From Bimuria novae-zelandiae CBS 107.79 (taxonomy: Eukaryota; Ascomycota; Dothideomycetes; Pleosporales; Didymosphaeriaceae): a stretch of 64,000 nt of DNA. The stretch lies in assembly GCA_010015655.1 (NCBI GenBank), contig ML976743.1, forward strand, positions 1-64,000, in the 5' to 3' direction. The first letter of the stretch is position 1. The number at the start of each line of letters is the position of its first letter. Below are positions 20,740 through 32,087 of the stretch, piece by piece. The notes below the pieces were generated by a model. It saw only the letters and a list, made by a program, of their open reading frames with translations, ran no database searches and had not been told where the DNA came from. Both the position numbers and the translations under genes were made by a program.

Positions 20740-23700
20740 ACGCAGAATCCTATATGTATTATACTAAAAAAAAGTATCCCTTAATTAACTAGCTAAAGGC
20801 ATCTACTTTTAGTACTAATTTTTATTTAGAATTAAAGTAGGCTAGAGTCGGGTCTGTATAAAATGCTATCTTTAAAAGGTTAAATACATACTAATACTTT
20901 TATTCCTAGACAAATTCTGCTCCTTTCCTAGTAAGCTTTATAAGGGGGCTTATTATGCTAGAGAAGTCTTATATAAATCTTTAATAAAGGTTTATAAAGC
21001 CTGTAATGCTTGAAACACCTTTTACTAATGTTAGTAGGTTTTATTTCTAAATTACTTAGACTTTATCTAGGTCTATGCTTACGCCTTTATAAACTTTTAT
21101 AATAAATTTAAGGCACTTACTCTTTTTAACGTGGAACTTCAATTTTTTTATATTTGAATATACTCCTATGGCCCCTAACTTTTAGATTATAGTACGTACT
21201 TGTTTATTATAGTCTTTTTAACTACTACTAGAGAAGATAAGAATATTATCTATATACGCTAAGTAGTAGTTATGAAGGTACTCTTTTAGTAACTAGTTAA
21301 TATATTATTAGAACGTACTCGACGCGTTAGGTTGGCTAAAAGGAACTACTAGCTACTTATATAATGTAAATTAGGTTTTAAACTCTATCTTTCATTCTTT
21401 ATTATTTATTATCTAATGTTTATAAAAGACTTAAATTATATTAAGTTTACTAAACTTTTTAGCCTTAGCGAGGAGCTAAAAGGTCTTACTAATTAATAGT
21501 AGGAACTACTAGTCCTTTTTTAAAATAGCGTTTAAGGCTTAATAATTAATATAGAAGCGTAGTATTTTACTATATTTAGTAGTAAATAGTACTAGGACGA
21601 TAACGCTAGACTTACGTACCTAAATAAAGCTTTTATTTAAGTATTTAATAGGTTTTCCTAAAGGACGAGCTGCTCTTCACGAGAAATATTAAATAGAGGA
21701 CTATAGGGGATCTCTAGGATCTTGCTATCTTTTTTTTACGAGAGGGATAAAAAGATTCACTCTAGGTCTACAGTGCGGGGGGAGCTTGTTAGCTTGTTCC
21801 CTATAGAAGATACGCTATAAGTCCTTAAAAGCTTTAGGTAATAACTCTCGTGGGTTTTCCTTTAGCTTACCCGTTAACGCCTTCTATATATCTTTTATTG
21901 ATATAAAAAATACTTCAGCCTTGTTCCTTAGGCATTAAATATGCTAATTTAGGGCTATAAAGGCTATAGCTAATACTTCTTAGAGCTTTATAAATTGTTT
22001 TTTACCTTTATAGTTACAAATACAAGTGTCTAAACTTTTAATCTAAATTAATTTCCTTACTAGGGCTAGTTTAACCCTATTTTTCTTTATTTAGGTTAGG
22101 CTAAAGATTAGATCGTATAACTTATTATTTAGTAAGACGTATAATTATATTAGTTTTATATAGCTATTAATATTTACTTTTAGTTAGACTACTTTGCGTA
22201 TAAAGAGTTGTATGCCCCTAATACTAATAATGTTTTGTAGATACGGTAGGTCCTTGCGCTATAGATAGGCTTTTATTATATAAATTTTAATATAAATTTA
22301 TAGGTTAAATAACTTAAATTGATTATTATTAATATAAAAATAATGTTATTAATAAGCAAGTATACTACTACTAGTATTAAGTCTAGCTATAGCCTTTACA
22401 AGTTATTAAAACCTATTTTTTATCCTTTTCCTATCTTTACCTCCTAGTAGTGACTATTACTAGGAGTATCTAGTTTTCTAAATTAATAAAAGCTATAATA
22501 AACTTTTTATTAAAAAGTTTTTGTAGCAAGTATAGTTGCGCAAACTTATGCTAGCTTTATTATAGGTAAAAGGTTATACTACTTTATGCTGTATTCTATA
22601 TCTTTATAATAAAAATAGAAACTATGCTTTTTATAGGTTTCTATTACCTCGCACGATATCCACATGGCTCGTTTCTAGGTATTACTAGACTTGTGTCCTA
22701 TTTCTTATCTTTTATCTTAGCTTTATTAGCTAGATATCCTTCTAGGATTAGCTTAAGTAGGTTTTTAATCTATCTTATGTAGCGCCCCGCTCTTAGTAAA
22801 AGACTTTAGTAATTATAATTTATTCTAAAAAAAGGTTCTTTAACTTCATTAACTTTTGTTTAACCTTTTACAGATCCTAATTATTACTTATGTATATTAT
22901 AACTATTTAGTTCTGTAAGGTATCGCGAAGGCTTCAAAAGTATAGGTTTTTTAAAAATTCTATATTATACCTCTTAGCTTCTATAGCATAAATATTAATG
23001 TTAAAATTAAAGTCACGAAGCTTCTAGTTCCTTTATATTATTATAAGTAAATAGTTATGCGCCATGTCTTTAGCTAGGTAGTTCTAAAAGTTATAGTCTA
23101 ATAACTTCTAAAGGTTAGCTTTAGTGTATTTTAGGTAGTAGTCTAGGTACGTAATTTCCACTGTCGCTACACGTCTTATTCATTAACTAATAATATATTT
23201 TGGTATATTTTTAAAGTAGTCTTTATTTTCTAAGCGCTTATATCGCATTACTATTTTAAAGTAGTAATAATCTTATTATTTATTATTAAAGGAAGGTAAA
23301 TTAATGATAGTGACTTTTTCCTTAGTTTAAGATAAACTTTACTATTAATCTCTCTAGTGGCTATAATTATTAGTCTACTTTAAATAGATAATTTATACCT
23401 TTTATTTTTTAGAAGTATTATTATATTATTAAGGGTTTTAGCGCTTTATTACTATTTCTTTAATTAGTTCTCTTACTTCTTATAGTAGAGTCTAGAAGGT
23501 ATCCTAGATCTTAATAAATACTTTAATCTTATTTAAATTTTTTTACATTATATTCTTATTTACTCCTAATACCTGGAGTTTAGTTATAAACAGGAAACTA
23601 TTCTTTTATCTCTCTAACTGTTACTTTTTTTTTTAAGCTAATAGCTTACTATGTATAAGTATTCGCGCTAAGACGCCGACCATTAGTAAAAGTCCTACTT

Positions 23701-23900
23701 TTATTTTTATAGCTTTTTTATTTAGTAAAGACAGTCTTCCTAGCGTTAAGTACCTATTAAGACTTTTTCTTAATTACTTACTAAGAAGGGTTCTATCTCC
23801 TCGTAGGTTTAGGCGTTGCCTTTATAGTATTTATTTATATAAGCTTTTTCACTTCGTGTGCTGCTTCGCAACTTTAGTTTATAATTATATTTAAAATCTA
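20740..23900 (-). mobile_element. Ty3/gypsy relic, minus-strand arm of the inverted pair
   Basis: Minus-strand sequence repeats the plus arm, from RNase H (VDAFS-like at about 20800) through reverse transcriptase (YLAYIDNILIFSSSS at about 21235-21270) back into the gag region, which extends past the truncated 5' end of the other arm. Integrase and LTRs are not seen. The boundary at 23900 is approximate. Confidence 0.7.
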
Positions 23901-23999
23901 CTTATCTAGCGATAAGTAAAAGTAATTAAATTTAATATAAGGAGCTGGGTGCTTAAAGAGCTAAATGTACTAAAAGAGTATTTATAAATTTAATATAAA

Positions 24000-26900
24000 G
24001 TGTAAAGTGAAGCTTTAGGCATTATATTTATATATTTAGGATTCGTATAACTAAGGGTTAAGCATCTGAGGCAACAAATAGACGTAGCCTATTAAACTAA
24101 CTATGCTAGCGAAAGCTCGAAACTCTAGAACTTTTAGAACTAGTTTAATTAAACAGTCTCGCTAAGTCTTATATGACCTGTAATAACTACTATATTTTAA
24201 AAGAGCTATTTAACCTTATAATTACTTATTCAGACGCTTAAAAATAATCTCGCCTTAACTTTTATTAGCACTAAGATACTTATGCATAGCTAGTACTAAG
24301 CTTATTTTAATAAAGCTAAGCACGAAATGTAAAATCCTAAAATTTAATTCAAAAAATAATAGACACTCTATTACTAAGCGACTATTTATAAAATTATAAA
24401 TATTGTAGAAGGCACTATGGTGCGTAATTTTCTAAAAGTAGTTAGTTAGAAAATAGCGCTTAAGTAGGCTATAGGCTAGTACGCTAATTTTACGTAATAT
24501 ATAATACTTAAAAGACGTCTTTGAACTTTTAATAAACTTAAAAAGAGATTTTCTACTATACTATAGACGCGTACTGTTTATATAAAAGAATTAATTATAT
24601 TCGCGACGCTGAACGAGTCCTTAAATACTAAAAGTTATGATTTGATCGCTCATATATAGTCAGGTAAGAATAGTAAGAAATACCTATATAAAAAATAGTA
24701 ATTATTATTAGACTATAATCTCATACTAGAAGCTTTAAATACATATTATTAAAAATTTATTTATTAAGACTTTGCTAAGCACGCGTACTTAGACTAAATA
24801 TATAAAAAATTTAAATTAACTCGCCATTTTTAAGTTTAGCACGCTTAAAGCTAGAATTAATAGATAAAGTTTTCGCAATCTATGCCTTATAAGTTATTAT
24901 AGAACTCTTATTTAACTTTCCTATCTAGGGAAGGTCGTCGTGGTCCTTATTAACTTAACCTTTATAATTACGCAGGACAAGACTAAGACTTTAAAAGTAT
25001 ATATTATACTCTACTTTAATTACTATCCTCTTGTTAATAACACGATTTTAAATAAGGGCTTTATACTATACTTTATTCATAATTGCGAGCTGTTTATGCG
25101 TAGCACTTTTAATACATTAACCTTTACTAAGAGTATTATTACTTGTATATAAGCTCGAACTACGAATAGAATAAAAAATAAACCTCTTAAGAACGATCTG
25201 CATAGAGCACGCAGTTCTTACATAAAGGATATGCTGCTAAAAGACGTTGCCGTTATAGAGGGATACTATGTAAACATCGTTTCAGGATCTCGCCTACGGA
25301 AATCTAGAATTTAGTACTTAGGTTTGGACAATACGATGCGCATGGGCACGCTATAGAATAATATAGTACTTACTAAGCCTTATTGCAAGCATAATCTCTT
25401 ATTTCTAAAATATGAGTCTCTTATTTTATATTATTAAGTTCTTAGTATTATCCTTTACAGAAATTAGTGTCTTTAGTATAATTTTCTAAAAACTAATAAT
25501 AAATAAATATAGTCTTAGAAAGCAAAATAATTGAATTAGAAGGTTTCTCGCACGCTTGTAAGCTACGCATAGAATATTTAAATTAATAAAATTATTTATA
25601 TTTAGTATAAGTAATATATAAGTGTTTACATAGAATTGCGAGTTTTGCGTAAACTAAAGGAGCTGTCCCTAACACGATTCTTTAAAATATTATAGAACCT
25701 TTCGATATTCCTATAGGTAGATTAGGAGAGAAAAGAAATCTTATCATAAAAGATAATTTTAATAATAGAATCTATAATGGTCTACTTATTTTAAAAGGAC
25801 TTAAATTAATTATGAGAGTCTTTGAGCCTTTTATTGACAATGTTAAAAATAATACTAGCTAAATATCGCTATTTTTATATAAAATAATAATATAGAAACT
25901 ATTCTCTAGCACGATAAATTAAGATTTTAAAAATAAATAGCTAATATAGGAATTAAAATTATAATTACGCTACTATATACATACAAACTAGATAAGAGTG
26001 CGGAATAAGCTAGGTAAGAAATTATTATAATGGTAATTAAGATACGCATGAGTGCAAATCTGCCTACTAAGCTTTAATTAAAAATTATAGATACTACAGC
26101 GTAACGTTATAGGATAAGTCCTATAGCTGCTAATAAGATATAATCTTTGATTAAAGTGTTAAATAGTTAGTTCTAATAGTACCTCTAATACTATTAGCCT
26201 ATAAAGGTAGGATCTGCAACTATTGATCTGCGCCTTAATTAGAGTAGTATGTATGCCTATAGCTATCGTGCTTACCCGTTAAATAGGGAGTAATTTACTA
26301 GGTAAAATCAACGCGAGTTTAAAGTAAACCTAAGGGGCTATATTAAATATTTAGTTTGCTATTAAGCTTTTAATATATATAAGATATAGGTTCTAGTGCA
26401 TAATTAAGTTATTACGACACAAAACATTGTCTTTAATAAATATACTTTTATAAAGGTAAGGCTAATATTTGTATACTGAAAGCTAAGACTATTAAGGTAG
26501 TAAAAATCTTTTTTAAAGATAAGATTAGAGACTTAGAAGAGTCGTATAATAGTATTAGTCTTTTTACTTAATTAAATAAGTAGGTAAATATTAAACTTAT
26601 TATATTTACTAAGCATACGCTTAGGGGTACTAGGCTTAGGTAAAGCGTTAGTATAGCTAGCTAAGCTACGTTATAAACTATTAAATATAAAGTAGTATTA
26701 TAAACTAATTGCTTAGCTAGCGATTAGTTAGGAATTTGTAATTTATAAAATAGCTATTTAGGACTAGTTACCCTAAATGCAAATTCTAAACTAGGGCTTA
26801 CTAATTAGAATAATTTTTTTTAAAAATTAAGAGGAATTAATAGCTATTAGAATATATATTAACTCAAAAGAGTAGGCCTATTAGAATTTTAAAAGTAATT

Positions 26901-29000
26901 CCTTTAAAGGCTTAAGCTTAATAGATTAGCCCTTACTTTTTAGCCTGCGTCGGACGCGTCCTCTACTATAAATAAAGTAAAAATACTTACTACTCGCATC
27001 TATATTAGGTACGATTAAGGCTTTATATCATATTTAAGTAAAGAATTATAAGCGTAAACTTCTACAATAAAGGTAATATTATACTTTACTTTATAATAGA
27101 CGTGGCCTAGAAATCTATCTAATAATTAGTTAAAAGGTAAGAAAAACGTAGGTGTGTATACACTAATTACTGATTTTAGTAATTTATAGCTTAATTTTAC
27201 TTATATGTAATTTCCTAGATCTTATAAGGTATAGGCTAACCCGCGAAACTATACTATAGTAAATACTATACTATAAGCTATACTGCTTAAAAGGACTCTA
27301 ACGTGGTTATTATAAAAAGTAAAGAATATAGATTATTTTAAGGTTCCTTTATAATAAAAGGAAGTCTTTAATAGCCTATTAAAACTTTTACTAATAGCCA
27401 TACTCGCAAAAGATTAAATCCAACGTTAGTTACTTGCCTTTATAGGGATAATCTCCTAAAACCTCTTATAATATAGAAATAGCCATATTCACACCTACTT
27501 CGATAGTTATTTTAAATAGCTTTAGTATTAAAGCACGATACACTGCTTAAAAAAGACACTTAAAAAGAAATTATAAAGTCTAAGTCTCTAGGTAGACTTC
27601 TACTACTTAAATATGTATAAACTTATAAGTTTAATTATAATAGCTTCTTACTTAAATAAAAAGCGGGTATTATAGTACAAGGCAGTCTTTAAGATATTAA
27701 CTCTTTATAATTAATATACGCTATAACGCTTGTAGCTAGGTTATTTTAAGCTATAATAGTTATTATAGCTAAGTCTAATTTAGAAATTAAATAATACGAC
27801 GTGATTAGAGCATTTCTAAATATAAAGATTATATCTAAAATCCTATTCTTTTGTGAGCTACCTAATAGGTTTAAAAGGAATAGTATTTATATAGAGCCTA
27901 ATTAAGTTTTACATAAACTAAGATATTCCCTTCTCCTTTAGTATAAAAAGTTTTTATTCTTACTTAAGACTATAGAGTTTACTATTTTAAAAGCAGAGCC
28001 TAGCCTATTCTTTAACGCTAACAAGATAATTTTTATCTTATTTTACGTAGATAATATTTCACTAATATATTACAAACGTAACGAGCAAGAAGCTTACACT
28101 CTTTACGAGAAACCTACTAAGAAATACTAGGTTGTAATGAAAGGGAAACTAAACTAGTTCTTAGGTATTTGCGCGCTCTAAGATCGCGGGCTTAAAACTA
28201 TAACCTTTCTCTACGATACGTATATTAATAAAGTAATAAAGTGCTTTTAACTTAAGAATAATAAAAGCTTTTTAGACATGCCTCTTTCTACTAAGGAGCT
28301 AATTAAGTTAATAAAAGAAACTTTTAAGTAAGATATTAAGTAGTATTATAAACACGTAGGCTTAATATTCTATATAATAATTATACTTTAATTCGATATT
28401 ATATTTACTGCCTTAAAGCTTTTATATTTCTTAATACATGCTAGTAAAGATTACTTTACTATAATTCATTACTTAATTATCTACCTCTATCGCACGCGTT
28501 AGGAAGCGATTAAGTATAACTTATATAATAACTTAGATCTTATAATTTATAGTAACGCATCCTTTATAAATAGTCTAATAATGCGGAGATTATTACACGG
28601 ATATATTATTTTACATTTTAGTAAAGTAATCTTCTAGAACGCAGCTTAGCAAGCAACTATTATAACTTTAATAATAAAAACTAAGCTACTAGCCTTAAAA
28701 TATGTTAGAAAAGAAGCTATCGCCATAGAGCGCTTCTTTAAAAAGCTTTATTTAAACTTTAATATAATTTAGATAATCTTCTGGGATAATTAGTAAACTA
28801 TAAAACAAGTTATAGGTGTAAGTAAGAGAAATACAATCTATCTACCTTACGTAAATATTTAAAATATGTAATTAAAGCAAGAGTATGCAAAAGGCTTATT
28901 TAGAGGTTATATACTTATAAATAAATAAGATACCTGTAAATGATCTAACTAAGTCCATTATAGAGTTATAATTCGCGGCCTTTAAAACTTAACTAAATAT
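24000..29000 (+). mobile_element. Ty1/copia relic F, RIP-degraded
   Basis: Plus-strand traces: a protease-like ILNKGFILYFIHNCELF at about 25055, reverse transcriptase IFILFYVDNISLIYY at about 28030-28075, LGICALQDRGLK at about 28165, and RNase H YSNASFINSLIMRRLLHGYI at about 28550-28605 with ALKYVRKEA and FWDN.QTI following. The order is that of copia. Stops are dense and no LTR pair was found; both limits are approximate. The element is distinct from A/B and C/E. Confidence 0.7.
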
Positions 29001-30760
29001 AAAAAATACGGAGTCTAGAGTTACTATCGTAAAAAAAATAAGTATAATAAGGATTACATTTAGAAGTTACTATTTACTAAGCTTTTATAAAAGCCTCTTC
29101 AAGATACGCACGGAATAACTACTACTTACCTAAGCTATATAAGAGAGCACAGAGTTTTATTAATGAACTTATATATAAATATACTTTTTTATTACAATTA
29201 TATTATAAAGCTTAATACTCGCGCTAGCTATACGCAAGATATAGCTAGCGCTATATTAAATTTTGGAGCCACTTAAATAAAGTCGCGACAGGTCTATAGC
29301 TAAGTCTTTATTATTAATAAAGAGTAGCTACGCTAAATAAGCATATAGATGGTTAAATAAAGTATTTTTACTACTAATAGTGTAATGCGCGCTTAGACTT
29401 TTATAATTAGCTTAAGTAGCATTTAGAGTTTTAAGAGGCACGAGTCTAGGATTACGTAAAGGTGTTGTAAGGGTTAAATCCGTCGCGGGAGCTATAGGAG
29501 CCGTAAAAGGTGTAGGAGCCACAAGAGCCGCAGGAGTAGAGACTAGTAGAGCGATAACCTTCTTAATAATTAGACTAAGATACTAATAAATAATATTACT
29601 CATGTTCCTAAGCTTTATATTTTCAAAAGCTAGTTAGATAGAGTATAAAAATTATAATGTATAATACTTATGTCTAAAGACTACTACTTCGTATTCTTAA
29701 GAAACAATACGTTGTACTTATAAAAGATTTTAGATCTATTATTTTATTAGACTATTGTTAAAATAAAGCCTTAGACGCTTACACCTATATAGGCTTATAA
29801 ATACCGTTTTAATAGCGTCAGTAGTACTTATTACTAGCTAAGTTTTATATATACTTATTATTAAATATTCTAATAATTATACTCAGTACGCACCTAATGC
29901 ACGAATATAAAAACTTAGTTTTAATAGGCTTAATATTAGCTAAAGTAGGTAAAGGAAGTAATAAAGTAATAAAAGTAACTTTAAGTATATAACGCTTAGT
30001 CGTGGCCTACTTACTTTTATAAATATTTTTAATACGCTACTTTTTCTTACGCTAAGCTTTTTTATTAGTAGCTTACTTTACGTAGAGCGCCTCTTCCTCA
30101 GTAAGAGACCTTGAAAAAGGATAATTTTACAGCGCCTTAAAATAAGTTAGTATAAGTTTAACAGCTTCTAAAGAAACGCTTACTATATTAATTATAATAT
30201 TAATAGTGTAATATATATAGAATTAAGGAGGAAAGGCTTTATAAGACTAAGTGTTATAAGTACAATAGTATATAAATAAAACATTTATTATAATAAAGGA
30301 AGACTTCTTATAGTTAGCGTAAGCGTTTATACCTTGCACTTTTACGTTACTATCCTGCAACGCGTTATTAAGATATTACTTTTATAAATAGAAGGCGCGC
30401 GCTCGCCTGCCTTATTAGTAGCGTGTATATATTTTACTAGTCGCGCACTTTTAATAAGAATCTAAGCTCTATTTAAGCGAGTAACTCTTACGGGGTAAGA
30501 TTACTATAGGCATTCAAAGACTAGAAAGGTATTTTATATAAACTTCTTAGAGCCTTACTTGCGCGCAGGCTTATTACTATTATAACTTAATTAGGGGGTG
30601 TATTATAAATATAAGACTTAGCTTAGTCTTATATAAGCTTACTAACGTTCGTAAGTTTACTAACGTTCGCAAGCTTACATAAGACACTTAGGTATATAGT
30701 TAGCTTCTTAGCTCGATTTTCCTAAGGATAGGTGTTACTCTCCAGCTCACTTTTATTTAA
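29000..30760. other. AT-rich region with unassigned coding traces
   Basis: At 29440-29590 the minus strand reads an Ala/Pro/Thr-rich stretch (STPAALVAPTPFTAPIAPAT). At 30010-30110 it reads SRSLTEEEALYVK followed by a very basic segment. These may belong to one degraded minus-strand gene I cannot name. At 30592 there is a TTAGGGGGTGTATTA stretch resembling a polypurine tract plus LTR start, possibly the 3' end of copia F. A short repeated ACTAACGTTCG motif occurs at 30644-30680. Confidence 0.35.
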
Positions 30761-31140
30761 CAGCTTTTAATTTTACTAATCTTCTTACTTAGAAGCCTAT
30801 TATAGAGCTTATAAAAAGCTTCTTTTTAAAGCGCGTACTAAAGGCTGTTACAATTTAAAAGCTTTTATCTATACTAGCTATTTATTTTATATAGGCACTT
30901 ATAGTTAACATTAAGAATGTGCTCTCTAAGCGTCGCAAATACGTTTTTATATTAGTGTGTCTATACAAACTGCGCGAGCTAGTGAGTGTATTTTTTTTTA
31001 AAGAGAGAGTTACTACTATACCTAGTCGCGATAGGTTATTAAACTCTCACTAAACCCACGTAAAATTATATTTTAATACTAAGCGTAAAAAATCTTTTTT
31101 TAAAAGTATAACGTTAGCGTGTGCGAGATTCTATTTGGAT
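30760..31140 (-). repeat. Unassigned repeat, copy 2, left part
   Basis: Parallels 16290-16703 with many C-to-T and G-to-A changes; the minus-strand ORF is still traceable (KDFLRLVLKYN, NNLSRLGIVVTLSL). It stops abruptly at the gypsy LTR and resumes at 37947. Confidence 0.7.
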
Positions 31141-31566
31141 GGTATTATAAGGTGCTCACACCTTGGTCCGATCCAGGTTAGGGTGGTAAGGCTAAAGTAG
31201 CACTTTATAGATTATTTAATAGTATAAGTTAATGCGACACTTAGCGCGTAGCTATATAATTTAATTTTATAATAAATAAGATAATTATTAGTTTATATAG
31301 GAGAACGCACTTGCATAGAAGATATTTTAATTAACTATAAGTAGCGTATATATAAAACTATCTAGTGTATATCCTTAGCCTGCTTAGTTACTTAGTACCG
31401 CTAATTAACTAAGTAGTTATGTGTATTACTTAGTTACTTAGTACTACTAATTAACTAAGTAGTTACGTAACCGTAGGACTAGTTCCTTAGCATGTTTATT
31501 AAAGTTATCTTAATTATTAGTCTTATTAAGCGCCTATTCCTTTCTTTTTATCCTTAGTTTATAATA
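31141..31566 (-). repeat. 3' LTR of the gypsy element
   Basis: Aligns over its whole length with 37521-37946; differences are mainly transitions of the RIP kind. Contains a repeated CTTAGTTACTTAGTAC / TAATTAACTAAGTAGTTA block. Confidence 0.85.
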
Positions 31567-31582
31567 CTGTCCCCCCTTTTAG
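31567..31582 (-). other. Polypurine tract of the gypsy element
   Basis: Minus strand reads AAAAGGGGGGACAG directly before the LTR. Confidence 0.75.
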
Positions 31583-31601
31583 TTTTTATCTTTAAAGAGT
31601 T

Positions 31602-32087
31602 ATGCCTGCTAACTATTTATCTAGCACTTATTATCGTCGTAAGCTTATTACTACTATTAAGGTATACAGAACTATTATAGTATTAAAGTACCTAAACAAT
31701 AAGGTCTAGTCGCGGGTTTATAAGGTGTCTATTTATTTTAGGAAGTATAATAAGTGCCTAAAGAGGGGCGCTTAGTGCGACGTAGCTATTACTTATAATA
31801 AGTTTTCTTGTCTAGTAGCTAAAAAAAAATTAGATACGTAGATATTAGAGGTGTAAAAGGAACAGGATGCTATGTTTAAGACCCTACCTATAACCTATGC
31901 AAAAGAAGAGCGTCTATTTAAATAATTAGCTCTTAACGTAAAGTATACTAAGGAGGTAATTATTATTAAAAGCGCTGCTCTAGAGGAGCTAGATAAAAAC
32001 CTAGCCTAGCCTACTTAGCCTACTAGTCCTGCTAAGCTAACCTTTACTATTTAGTTAGCTATAGAAGAGCTTCCTTCTAATTTCTAA
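31602..32087 (+). pseudogene. Opposite-strand ORF inside gypsy: CxxCx6C motif and coiled coil
   Basis: On the strand opposite to pol, between the polypurine tract and the 3' end of pol, a 162-codon frame runs from ATG 31602 to TAA 32087, broken only by TAG/TAA codons that RIP would create from Gln or Arg/Trp codons. In the middle it reads KYNKCLKRGA.CDV, restored by a TGT-to-TAT reversal to C-x2-C-x6-C. It is followed by a charged helical stretch (KKKLDT, KEQDAMFKTL, KEERLFK, AALEELDK) and a Pro/Thr tail. A similarly placed ORF with the same cysteine spacing is in the gypsy at 60827-61216. The function is unknown; the spacing equals half a fungal Zn2Cys6 motif. Confidence 0.6.

Noticed and set aside
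24940..25152. Free-standing 70-codon membrane-like ORF
   Set aside because: Best read as the RIP-altered protease region of copia F, made hydrophobic by C-to-T changes.
30644..30690. Repeated ACTAACGTTCG units as a possible CRISPR-like or operator array
   Set aside because: Only two units, no spacers, in eukaryotic DNA; possibly part of an LTR.
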